From contig WBMZ01005343.1 in NCBI GenBank assembly GCA_013400975.1, forward strand, positions 369,473 to 433,472: DNA of 64,000 nucleotides. Reading direction: 5' to 3'. A program made the translations under genes and the position numbers. This document shows positions 23,701 to 35,453 of the stretch, in pieces (the stretch's first letter is position 1; each line of letters starts with the position of its first letter). Below the pieces are notes generated by a model, which saw nothing but the letters and a program-made list of their open reading frames with translations, did no database searches and was not told the origin of the DNA. This stretch comes from Atrichornis clamosus. Its lineage: Eukaryota; Chordata; Aves; Passeriformes; Menuridae.

Positions 23701-26700
23701 GCCTGTTAGTTTGAATGCGTGATGCTGATCTGTTTTTTGTCCTAGCTGACGGTTATTATATCCTAATGGGTGCAACCCTGCACTAATGATCCTTGTGTGT
23801 ATAAATTCTTCTTCTTGTGAGCAGACACCATAGGCCACATAAAAATGCTTGCCTCAATTTCCCTGCGAAAAAGGATCTCAGAAACCAGACTTGGCCAAGT
23901 AACAGATTTTTTAAAGGTAGAGGAACCCAATAAAATTACCAGCTTTTCACAGCATGAGTCTACTTCCTTTTGACATATTGTGAGGTGTAGGTGAAATATT
24001 CTAACTGAACTGACAGTGTAAGGAAGACAGCTAACTAGAAAGCAAGATGAAAGTAAAAACCACCAATGATGATTGATATTGTAATAGCTATTAATTGTTT
24101 TGGAGCCTCTTTTGTAGATTTATGACACTTCACCTATATTACTTACACTTATGTAAGTCTTGATATAATGAGATTTAATGCAGTAACGTATCATGATTAA
24201 ATTCACTGTATCAGGAAGAGCCTTTTGAAAAACTCATCAGGCTTTGTACTAATTTTGATAAAGTTATGATACATAAGATTCAAAGTGGGTTTTGTTTTTC
24301 ATAGAAAAATTAAAAGGCTTTTGTTCCCTTAAGTAAAAATCACAATAATTACTTCCTTTGATCTAATGTAATGGGTTTCTTTTCAGCTGCCCCAATTCAA
24401 GTTAATTTGCACAACATACTGTGAATATCCTGCACATGCCATATTTTAAGAATAAGAATACTAAGACACTTTTGAATTTGGGATTTCTTCCAGCTTTTCA
24501 AAATCAAAGCTCCTTTTCAAAAAATCTCCATAAATTTGCATGTTTTCATTTTTGTCTTCTACTCCAAGTGTGTATGGCACTAAGTTCAATCTGTTTGACT
24601 AAAAAAAAAAAAGGACTAAGATATTAAAATATATAAAGATGAAGTAAAGGAGGTTGCGTGGATTTTGGCAGTATTTCTATCTTACTGGGAATGTGTCTCT
24701 ACATACATTGACATCCTAAGATGTCCAGCTGTTACTAAATTGAGTAATATGGCTATATTTTTAACTGCAGGTTACCTGCATGGACATTGCCAATAATACC
24801 AGTACAGGTTGTATATCAAGTAAATCAGAAAATATTTTCTTGGTACTTTTATACAGTAACGTGCTTGTCCAAGAGGAAAAATAACTAGTAAATATATATA
24901 TATATAAAAAACTCCCTTAATATTAGTTATGATTAATTCTGTTAAAAATGTGGTTTATCAGATTGTTTTTCATTAGCGTAATCACAAACAATTCTTGTTT
25001 CATCATATCACTTCTAAACAATGCTGATTTGTCAGATCTGATGTTGAGTACAGAAACATGGGTAAGATAGTAGAGCATTAAAAACTACTTTGTGATTCTG
25101 AGCCTTTTGGTGACAAATACGTGGCTAAAAATTTTAGTTAGGTGTGTAACTCTTGATATTCTTATTAAAGTGTTCTTTTTATCAAACTACTTCCTGTCAT
25201 CATAATAGTTCTGTACATAAACATTTGACTAGTAATTGCATGCTTTGCATTTTTAGTTCAAGTTCAAATTGCCTCCACTACATTGCTTTTTCTAGATAAC
25301 TCTGGACAAATAAATATATCCCTGTAGGCAGATTTCAGGGTATGTTAAAATAGGATGAAAGTTAAACCACAAGGGAAAATTTCTGAACTCAATATGCATA
25401 TTTTAAAATCTTAACAATTAAATATATTGGACTGTGAAACCAATTTTCCAAGAAATTTTCCGACTTCTTAGGTTTTTTTGAAATTTTATTGGATGATACT
25501 GAAGGTAGTGCAGCTCTTGGAACTGTCTAGCAGGAGACAAGAGATAATCTCATAAATTCAAACCCTAATGATTTTTCTTTAAACAAATAATTTTGTCAAT
25601 CTCAGTTGTTCAGGGTTTACATTTGGTTATACTCCTGAGCTTTTTTTGAATCTTTCCAGTAAGACAAAAATAGTTGGAGATACTGCTTTTTTCACTGATA
25701 CTGTCTTCTGTGTAATTCTTTACTTCTAACTGAGGTGTAATGTCAACAGATGGAATCATAATTGACAGGCAGAATTTTAAAGCATTCTAAATGTCACTGG
25801 ACCTTTTAATAAAATTAATTAGCCTGCCACAGAGAAAATTTACTAGCCTGCTGGTTAATTTCACAATGTAAAATCATGGGGTAGGTGGTAGAGCAGGCGA
25901 AAGCTTATTACTTTTAAATAATTATTTAAAGATGTGTGCCTTGCACCTTTCAAACATGGATTGAAAATGCAGCAAGAGCTTTTAAAATCTCCTAAGTTCA
26001 CAAGCAGTCAAGGTTCTTTGAAGAAATATAATACAATTAAAATTAAAAGTTATCAGGTAGTAGCTAATGACAAGTAACTGGTTATGTGCTTGATTCTTTT
26101 GGAATTAATGTTCTCAGTAATATTTAAACATAATTCATGAGTTCAAAAACTGGGCCCAGTCCCACTATGAATCTTGAAGAAAAGCTGGTTTCAGAAAATT
26201 CAAACATCCAAAATTATTTCCATTCCAATGTGCATCTCTGAGCTTACTGGAATTTAACATTAGAGTCCATTAGAAAAACACCATGAAGCATTCCCATTTA
26301 GTTTTCAGAAGAGTACCAATACTTTGCCTAAGTTGTAAAGGGATTTGCTAATGTTGGAAGCACCTATGTCATATATTCCAAACACAGTAACATTTGGAAC
26401 TAAGATAGGGAACATTTTGAGACCTTTCATTTTTGGTAATGAGACAGAACTAGTCATCCAAGAGTATACCTCATGTTTCTGTGTGATATTGAACAGTATT
26501 TATTTGGAAATAGCCATTTGGGTAGTTTTCTACTGGATAAAGCTAACTTAAATGTCAGCTTGTTGAAGATAAGTTAAAAACTGTAGCACAATCTTTTGTG
26601 CTTGCAAATTTATAATTTACAAACTTCAAAAGTTTGTCTACTTCCCAAGATTTTTAGCTCCTAGATAAGCATCTCTCCCTGATTTCTCATGCACACAGGG

Positions 26701-27090
26701 AGACAAATACCCTAACTCTCAATTCTTTCCTATCCAGCCCTTTTAAGCTAACACAAGATCTGTGCTGTTCATTGTCTGGTATCAGTTATTATCATGTTCT
26801 CATGTCTGACCTACTACACAATCAGCTGAGTACCTTTCCATTCACATCTTTGACTGCTGAGTACATTGGAGAGTAAAAGTAGAACTCTGTTGTCCTGAGA
26901 GAGTTTATAGAATGTTCTTGCAGGAGTGCAGTGATCTGGTGTCAGAACAAAAGTTAAAATAAAAAAATATTAACTGGATACATATATGTCCTTTATCTGG
27001 GTTAGAACCCTTTAGTATATTTCTCAGGAAAAAGAATTGAACTCTTAATTATGTTTTCTAGTGTCTAATTTGTGTTTGTATTCTCTACAG
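17751..27090 (+). other. FMN1 intron (9.3 kb)
   Basis: Phase-1 intron, GTAAGT to CTCTACAG. It holds one antisense CR1 (20589-20865). Otherwise I see unique AT-rich sequence with short A or T runs (for example poly-A near 24602-24613, TA repeats near 24892-24905) and no further exon-like open frame with splice sites. Confidence 0.85.
20589..20865 (-). mobile_element. CR1 LINE 3' end, antisense to FMN1
   Basis: Opens with the reverse-complement CR1 tail (cacagaatcacagaat, 20590-20605), then 'ggctggaaaagacctttgag', 'caagtccaacctatgac', 'cacctccagggagggtgact', 'ccctgggcagcccatttcaa' and 'ctgtactcttgtc'. It is a 5'-truncated copy with its 3' end at the low-coordinate side. The right border is indistinct. 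Confidence 0.9.
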
Positions 27091-27152
27091 CTATACTGTG
27101 TGTTGATGACTCTGTAGTAGACCTGGAAACACTGGAAGCACTATTTGAAAAT
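27091..27152 (+). CDS. FMN1: FMN1 coding exon: FH2, 62 nt
   Basis: Its first two bases complete the Ala codon, then it encodes ILCVDDSVVDLETLEALFEN. The VDDSVVDLETL...LFEN wording fits the FH2 knob of formin-1. The acceptor is TTCTCTACAG (27081-27090) and the donor AAT|GTAAGTA is at 27153. It ends in phase 0. A large CR1 begins only about 26-39 bases downstream of the donor. Confidence 0.94.
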
Positions 27153-28977
27153 GTAAGTAAAGGCAACTCATCATATTTTGTGATTCTATGACCGAAGGAA
27201 GCCAGTTGATGTAATCATCTTTTTGAATTTAAGTAAAGCTCTTGATGCTGTCTCTCGTAGTATCCTGCTGGACAAAATGTCCAGCACACAGCTGGATAAA
27301 CTCATCATGTGATGGGTGAGCAACTGGCTCACGTGTCAGGCACAAAGGGTTACAGTGAATGGGGTGACATCAGAGTGGTGTCCGGTCACTAGTGGGACTG
27401 TGCAGGGCTCCATCCTCTTCCCTGCGCTTTTCAATATCTTCATTAATAACCTGGACACAGGACTGGAATGTGTACTAGGTAAGTTTGACGATGGTACTAA
27501 ATTGGGAAGAGCCGTTGACTCCCTCGAAGGCAGGGAGGCCCTGCAGAGAGACCTTGACAAATCAGAGGGCTGGGCAATCACCAACCATTTGAAGTTTAAC
27601 AAAGACAAGTGAAAGATTCTGTACCTGAGATGGGGCAACTCTGTGGAATAAAACACTGGAGAGAAGCTCTGTGGAAAGGGACCTTGGGGTCCTGGTCAGT
27701 GGCAAGTTGAATCTGAGTCAGCAGTGCCCTGGCAGCCAGGAGGGCCAGCCCTGTCCTGGGGTGCATCAGGCACAGCATCACCAGCCGGGCAAGGGAGGGG
27801 ATTGTCCCGCTCTGCTCTGCACTGAGGCGGCCTCACCTCGAGTGCTGGGGGCAGTCCTGAGAGCCAGAGTTTAAGAAAGATATAAAGCTGTTAGAAAACA
27901 TCCACAGGAGGGCTGTGAAGGTGGTGAAGGGCCTAGAAGGGAAGCCATAAAAGGAGCATCTGAGGTCACTCAGTCTGTTCAACCTGGACGAGACTGAGGG
28001 GAGACCTCATTGCAGTCTACAACTTTCTCACGAGGGTAAGTGGAGGAGCAGGCACTGATTTCTTCTATGTGGTGATAAGTGACAGCACCCAAGGGAATGG
28101 CAGGAAGCTGAGTCAGGGGATATTTAGGTTAGGTATTGGGAAAAGATTCTTCACCCAGAGGGTGGTTGGGCACTGGAACAAGCTCCCCAGGGCAGTTGTC
28201 ACAGCACCAGCCTGACAGAGTTGAAGAAGTGATTGGAAAACACTTTTAAGCACATGGTGTGACTCTTGTGTCCTGTGCAGGGCCAGGGGTGGGTTTTGAT
28301 GATCCTTGTGAGTCCCTTCCAACTCAGGATATTCTGTGATTCTATGAACAGTAAGAAATACACATTGACATATTTATTTCTCTTACTGACTTAGTTCTTA
28401 AATGCTAGAAATTTTAAAGAGTGGAATGTTTTTATAATCAGGTTAAAATGTAACAAAAGGTAACATCTATCAGTGTTCTCTCCTGAACTGCCTGAAAAAC
28501 ACAGTCCTTACTTAAGGCCTATTTTGTGCTAATATGCTGAATTCTTCTCATTCAGTATATAAGTGGCTAAAACAAGTTGGGCTCCTGCATAGTTGTACTT
28601 ACACCAGGTTGCTGTGTAGACTAAGGATATTGCATTCATGAACTGTGTGACTCTGAAGTTGCATGAAAGACTTCATTTACACTTGTCTGTGGAGATACCA
28701 CAGCTATCTCTCTGACCTAAACTTTGTGGAGCATCCTATAGCAATATTTGCAGTGCTGTGTTCTGCAAGGATGTTCTGCTCTGTTGCCATTGGTGGTAAA
28801 TGGCATGTAAGGCACTGAAGGAATTTATCATAGATCTTTAAGCATAACTCTTTTGCATAGTTTAAACGCTTCCTGGTAAAAATAACATAATTGTTGCTTG
28901 CAGGCAAATAGGTAAAAGTAGTAGTTTATTAATTTCTCATTAAATACTAACTAATTTCTTTATATTAATTCACTCAG
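27153..28977 (+). other. FMN1 intron (1.8 kb), mostly CR1
   Basis: GTAAGT to CACTCAG. About 1.16 kb of the 1.83 kb is a single CR1 copy. The remaining sequence (28349-28977) is AT-rich intron with no recognised feature. Confidence 0.88.
27192..28348 (+). mobile_element. CR1 LINE (Y-like), 5'-truncated, with reverse-transcriptase remnant
   Basis: Starts within the reverse-transcriptase coding region (conceptual KPVDVIFLNLSKALDAV near 27199-27250) and runs to the 3' tail (gatattctgtgattctatga). The longest intact frame, 27316-27612, reads like WLTCQAQRVTVNGVTSEW..., then GTVQGSILFPALFNIFINNL, then KFDDGTKLG. A stop (TGA 27310-27312) precedes it and another follows at 27613. The usual F-A-D-D-T of the catalytic motif reads F-D-D-G-T here, so the copy is dead. 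Identical 13-bp direct repeats lie at both ends (27179-27191 and 28335-28347). Confidence 0.92.
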
Positions 28978-29066
28978 AGAGCACAAAAGGAAGAACTGGA
29001 GAAAATCAAGCAATATTATCAGACTTCAAAGGAGGAGGAACTGAAGCTTCTAGATAAACCAGAACA
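28978..29066 (+). CDS. FMN1: FMN1 coding exon: FH2 knob, 89 nt
   Basis: 29 codons plus two bases: [29 protein letters not shown], then CA of a split Gln. The acceptor is CACTCAG (AG 28976-28977); an alternative AG two bases downstream would break the frame. The donor is GAACA|GTAAGA at 29067. The split CA plus A of the next exon gives CAA (Gln), matching KPEQFL of formin-1. Confidence 0.93.
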
Positions 29067-32000
29067 GTAAGATTTTTTTTTTTGTAATATTTTATCATTA
29101 TATAATATAGTCCTTTGATGATATGTTGAAAGCAATTTTGATACATAATTTTTGGTATGTAATTATAAACTGTTCTTAAATTATAAACTTTGTATTTCAA
29201 GGAATGATGTACACTCTGCGTTTATCACAAAACTTTTTTTCAGACATGACAGATTTTACTACATCAACTTTGACCACCAGAACTCATAAAATATGTAGCC
29301 TTTAATCAATTTTTGTTCCCATTCTCATATTTGTAAAAGGCTTATCCTTACCTTAGAGCATGTGTGTCTAAATTAACATTTCATAAAGCAGGGCCAGGCT
29401 GGTTTTGGTTGTTAATTATTTGAAAGAGCTTCATGAACAGAGGGTTTTGGTTGTTCCTGTGGCAAAGACACAACGTACACTATGGTCATGTTGGCTAAAG
29501 ACCTACAGGAGTGGTTCCACGGTTCCTCTCCTGCAACTGTTGTAGCCAGTGACAACTGTTAGGATGAAAAACTTCCTAAGTGCTGCTTCTGTGTTGTAAT
29601 ACACCTTAGACCAATGTGAAAGAATCCTCAGGAATCCATTAACAGAATGGTAGTCCTGAATTTTACTTTAGTGTATACATTTGATATTAGATTTTGAACT
29701 ATTTTCATGGGTTTTCAGTGTTTTTTTTCTTCTGCCACTTCACTGCTTTTCCTTTTTGTACTCTTATTCTCTTCTGATCTTCCTGCTCTGAGGCCTCTCT
29801 GTCATCTCGCTTCCTTTTCCATCTTGTCTAGTTTTGTCCTTTCTGCTGTCTTTGGTGTGAGAAAGGATAGGGGGAGGAAGACCTAAAATAGCAGAGATAG
29901 TACATGATTGGTTAATGTCAGATTTATGACATTTTCATACCATTTTTTCCCATTAAAATGTTAGTGCTGAAGAACAGATTATTTTTTTCTTTCTCTCTGA
30001 ACATAAGGCAGCTAAACACTTATTTGTGACTGCCCACCAAGGACTAAGGTTAGGAGATAAGGCTATCATCTTACTCTTGATTACGAGAGACTGTTGTTCT
30101 TTATTAAGAGTTAAGAAGACAAATATCTGTAAACTGTATATCCTACCTTATTTTTGCATATGAAAGCCATATCCATAGTTTTGTTTGCCTTGGCTTGGAG
30201 CATAAGTATGCATTGTGTAACTAGCTGATGTTTTCCAGAGCTTGAATCTTCGGCAGTCTGTTTGCTATATGACCAAGTTAAATAAATATGAATGCATTTT
30301 GTCTTCTGAAGAATACAAATCTTGTAGCGCTCTAGACTTATAAGAGGTTGGCTTTTTTGTAACTTAGAGTGGAGAGAGGTTAATCGTAATTAAATGCAAA
30401 GTTGGATTTGTACTATCATTGTTACATAATTTAAAGTTAAAAACTATAAATAAAGCAGTTATGCCTGGTGGTTCACAGTGCAATAGTAGTAGCAAAGACA
30501 AAAGCTATTTTTTTATCAATTATTACTCTGTGTTCTCTCTGCAAGTCCTGATTATCTCCTTTTTACCCTATTATTAAACTACATAGGTTAAGAAAACTAG
30601 GTTTTTTAAATGTAGCTAAAGGGGAAAACAATTAGGTCTTTGCACTTATGTAGATTTTGTTAGACCTTCAAAATAATGTGCTTTCTGAAAACTCAGTAGA
30701 TCAGGTGCCCCTGGTTTTGTTGTCTAAGTCAGGCTCTAAGTCAATCTAACTGCAGAACTGGAGATTTGTTGGAACTGTGCTATGCATATTAGCTCAATTA
30801 AAGGTTAAAGACAGAAAAGTGCTAAATTTGTATGTGTGATTACAAATATTTGCTGTAGGGCCTAAGCCTCATGTATTGTCTTTAATGAGGATCAGAACAA
30901 AAGTGTGAACTAAATCATTTATCAAATGGTTGCATCTAATAACAGTAGGCATTCATGTAGGGAAACCGTTGATATGAGTTCACTGAAGTCTAAAGGAAAT
31001 CTCTATGTACTTGAATTACCAGACAAATAAAAAGCTTTAGTGGCATCACGCATGTTCTTATGCACATGTGATTTTGATTTGTCTTGATGGCATATTAAAT
31101 TTGGCACAAACTGTAAGTATGAAAGCAATGTAACAATACACCCCTAGATTATGCTTCAAGATAATAGTTGTTAAAATGCTAATATTCGTTACCATTATAA
31201 AGATTTATATTCAAAATTGGCCACAACTTGTGGCTTTACTAGCAGGATACAGATGCTTTAGCTAGTTACCAGGAGACCCTTTTAGTTGTTCTCTGTGTTG
31301 TCATCTCTACTGTGAAATAAGTACTAATAAAGAAAACAGTAGAAAAATATGATACTGCTTTGAATAGAGTTTGATTCAGGAAGTAGAGAGTGATTTCTAA
31401 TTGCTGTCCAAGTAATGCCACTTGCTTCTCTTTGAAGACAGCTTTCCTTGGACTTCAGTTTAAATCCTGCTGGCTTTCTTAGAAGTTTGCAGGGTTAGAT
31501 ACACCTTTTTCCCAAAAAATTTTTTCTAAATTTTATGGTCTTCAAATGTGGATAAATGTGATCTGAAAATTAGTTTACTTCCATAGAATCAGTCTTCCTT
31601 GTCCATCTTCAGCATGAATGTTCTCTTACATTAGCAACATGGCCTGGCTTGAAAATTCTCTCAAGTCCTCGACAAGATTCTGGTAGGATAAAAGAGTCCT
31701 CAAGTAAATGCATTTTTTATTTACAGTTTCTGAAAGAGAGGAGTGCAGTGGACCTCACGGAGATGAACAGCATATTCTCTATGTTTATTTTATGCCATCA
31801 GAATTATAGTAATGAGAAACTCGTTCAAAAGCTATGTCACAGCAACATCATTACTTTAAGTTGAAATCTTACTTTTCTCAGACTAAAATTGCCAAAATGA
31901 CTGAACTAAGAATATTCTCTTCTCTCCTAAAGTTTTATCCATGTTAATTGTTGGTTTATTTGTGATAACCATGGTCTCATGCTTTTTTGTTTAGTAGCTA

Positions 32001-33755
32001 CATTTATAGTCACTGAGATTCCTTTTTGTGACAGATTTCAGCTATAAGTGTTCTGTCTGGATATTTACTTTGAGTACTTTGAATTCCAAAATCTGGAGAC
32101 GACATCTTTTTATGATGATGCTCTTTTAACTCTCAGCACAATTATGTTGTATTCTGATAACCAGCCATGTGAGAAATAGTTCTCTTTTCACAGGAAGGCA
32201 AGAATATATGTCATTTGACTTTTTAAATTCAAACTTTTTAATTGTATGTATGTTAGAACTTTAATGAAGCCGTTTGGTTTTTCTTTCTTTTGTTTCTCTC
32301 ACACAAAGTGCAAAATACCCTCTTTTTTTTCCTGACAATACCATTCACTCCCAATAGGAAGCATTTTTATTAATACCAGCTTGGCATTTCTTTTTTCCCA
32401 CTGCTTAAGTCTAAGCCAAGCTGGGCCTCCCTGGTCCTTCTCTCACAATAGGTTTTTTCATCAGGCAAGAAAGAAAAAGAAGGAAAAAAATGGTATTCCA
32501 ATTAAAACAGTATTTCACACCAGCCACAGGTGGATTTTGCTGATTTTTTTAAATAGTCACTATGTACTCAGTAATGCCTAGCATGCATGAGAAATGAATA
32601 AAGCAGATTTAAACATACTCATTTATTATGAAAAAGGAATCTTTTGGAAAAATCAGATGTATTGGCTTAAATAATTTAATTTAAGAAGAATTCAAGCTAA
32701 TAAATTGAATACTGAATTTCCGATAGTACAGTGAGGTAGAAAAGTCTTCATGGCATTGCATTAAGGCAGATTTAAGGATATCTGTAGACAGGAGCTTAGA
32801 AAAATGATTCTGAAGTGATATTGGAGCAAAAGACAGCTTGCTTCTGGATTTCAAGAAAGCTTGTGTATTACTGAAATCCTAAACTCAAAACCCAAGAGCA
32901 AATTATTGTTATTATATATTGTTATTATAAGAAATGCCAAAGCTTCTGTATTATTATCCAAGCTCTTACATTTTAAATGGGTGAAGAGAAAAGGGAGGAA
33001 TTACTCATGCCTTTGGGATGCTTTCATTTTGTGAGATCTGAACTGGAGTTGTTGAATATGTCCCTATTTATTTTTATTTACCAAAGAGTTAAAAGAAGAA
33101 AAGCTAGAACAGAGTCATGAGGAAAATATACCTATGAGGACAACTACAGAGCAGATAAAGACTTAGTAACTTTGCTAAACAGTGACTGAAGGCAGATACA
33201 CTCGATGAGTATTTTAGAACTAAATACATAGCTAGTAGGTGCATTCCCATAAAACATGCTGCTTTATGATTGAAAGTGTGGTACAAATTAGTAAGAGAAA
33301 ATTGATGCAGAGAATCAGAAGAAATTTCTTGCCAGACATTTTATATTTTGAAATAAACTTGTAGGAATATATTAAGTTCTGTGTTTCTGGGCACATTTTT
33401 AAGGGAAGCAAAATCGCCTAAGTTAAAACAGTACATAGGTAGTTACCTGGATTTTCCTTCTTTTTTTTTTTTCAACTAATGATTTAGGTTAGGGATTCTT
33501 CTATTTATTACTATGCAGCTATGATAGTCAGTTAATGGATTGATATAATTATTAATGTCTTGCCTTTTTCTTGACCTTAATAGGATTTTTAATACATTCT
33601 TAGCATAAAGAATATAGCAATTATAAATTCTTTCAGATTTGATTCAAAGTAGGAAGGATTCCATGTGTATATGATGATGCTGCAAGCTTTGATCCATTAT
33701 GTACCCCACAGATGAGAACGATAAAGATTCATTAATAGTCCTTTTTTCCCCACAG
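29067..33755 (+). other. FMN1 intron (4.7 kb)
   Basis: Phase-2 intron, GTAAGA to TTCCCCACAG. It has a pyrimidine-rich plus strand around 29740-29850. I recognise no interspersed element or exon in it. Confidence 0.85.
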
Positions 33756-33885
33756 ATTTTTATATGAGTTATCTCAGATCCCCAACTTCGCAGAACGAGC
33801 TCAGTGTATTATCTTCCAGTCAGTTTTCTCTGAAGGGATAACATCAGTGCACCGGAAAGTAGATATCATAACTCGTGTTTCCAAG
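33756..33885 (+). CDS. FMN1: FMN1 coding exon: FH2, 130 nt
   Basis: Its first base completes Gln, then 43 codons: [43 protein letters not shown]. The [12 protein letters not shown] motif is a formin-1/2 hallmark within the helical core of FH2. The acceptor is CCCCACAG (AG 33754-33755), the donor CCAAG|GTAAGT is at 33886, and the exon ends in phase 0. Confidence 0.95.
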
Positions 33886-35306
33886 GTAAGTCCTAATGAA
33901 AGCTAAATTAAAATTTAGATATATTTTAGAGTATCTATGCTTCTTTCTTACCATAAGTGAGGAGCCTTAACCCTGCTTATTGGCTTTTTAGGGAAATAAA
34001 ACTATATTAAATTTTTAGCTGCTTAAAGGAATAAAAGGAATATGGAAGAGGGAAGGTGAATTGCATGTGATGCCTGATGGGGTACATAGAAATTAATTTT
34101 TATTTGAATGGGAGATTGTTATTACTTTGCATATGAAGTAGTGTAATAGATAATCTCCATAAACTAGAAATGAAATATAAAACAAGCTTAGTACAGGGCC
34201 AGCAAACTTTCTTTTTTTTGCGTACCACTGGCAATGCCAATAGATGCTTGTCATGTTCATTAGCTTGTTACTTTCCCTTGGCATGTATTAATTTCTGATA
34301 ACCCTGATACAGCAGAATTTTTAGTATCTGACAAAGCTCTTCCTAGTATTTCTGTATTATGAAAGACTAAGGATAAGATTTTTAAATGATAACAAATAAA
34401 TTATGAAAAGTAGAATGAGGTAAAAATTAAGAGCTAAATTAAACAGTGACCTAAAGGTCTAACATTCTAACCAGAACAGTAAATTTTATTTTTTTTCCAA
34501 TTTGAAGATTAGCTTTTGATTAGCTTTGCATTCACAAAGTACCCATGCTCTACCGCTTTGGATTTCTTTGCAATAGAAAACACTTGGTGTTTCCTGTCCT
34601 AAGGAGGCGTAAATAAGGAATCAGTGTTGTATGAGGTAGGGAAAGTCATACTGTCCTCAGTTTACTTAGGTGAAGTTCACGTTGAAACAGATTTATCCAG
34701 AGTATAAGGCTACATAGTTAATAACTATGCCTGTGGCCTCAGAATCTCAATTGACAGGTGTCTTTATATGTAACTGAAAATAATTTGCTAGTTCTACACC
34801 GTGTTTCTAGAACTGTTTTGTGTTCTGAGGCATACGAATTAGTTAGTCCTTACCCCTGTTATATCTGGATTAAGTATAGATCCAGGAATGGGAATTTTCA
34901 GACCAATAAGAAGCAGAGTGAATGACAGTCTGAGTCTAAGCTGGTGGCTGCAAAAATAGCACATCTCTATGTCTACGTTATGCAAACTCACGATAAACCA
35001 CCTTTTCTGTAAGATTTTTGAAGTCTACTAAGAATGTTTAGCAATCTTGCATTAATTTTTTTGTCACTGACATAGTATATGATGCCATATAATTTGCTTC
35101 ATATGGATTAAGTTAAACACAGTATCTTAGAAAGTTTCTCTTAAAGTTTTGCTTATTGTACCAACTTCAGCTTCCCTTACTTACCACGGTAAAAACAGAC
35201 AAGAAAAAAATCTTCAGCAAAAATAAAGTTTAAAAACCAATTATTTTATATTAGCAATTAGAAATTTTGTGCCAATAGAATTTACAGACCAGTATTCATT
35301 TTCCAG
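33886..35306 (+). other. FMN1 intron (1.4 kb)
   Basis: GTAAGT to CATTTTCCAG. AT-rich; nothing else recognised. Confidence 0.88.
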
Positions 35307-35453
35307 GCTTTGCTGAACATGACAAGTGTAAAGGAAATTTTAGGTTTGATTCTGGCTTTTGGAAATTATATGAACGGAGGAAATAGGACCCGAGGTCAAG
35401 CTGATGGATTTGGTTTGGAAATACTCCCCAAACTTAAGGATGTCAAGAGCAGA
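35307..35453 (+). CDS. FMN1: FMN1 coding exon: FH2 signature motif
   Basis: 147 nt, 49 codons, phase 0 at both ends. It encodes [20 protein letters not shown] followed by [20 protein letters not shown] and PKLKDVKSR. This is the most conserved FH2 block (GNYMN...G.A.GF.L..L.KL), which contributes to the actin-binding surface around the position equivalent to Lys1601 of yeast Bni1. The acceptor AG is at 35305-35306 and the donor AGA|GTAAGT at 35454. Confidence 0.96.

Noticed and set aside
27336..27656. 106-codon antisense frame and neighbouring short frames
   Set aside because: All lie within the CR1 copy; they are shadows or fragments of the reverse-transcriptase region.
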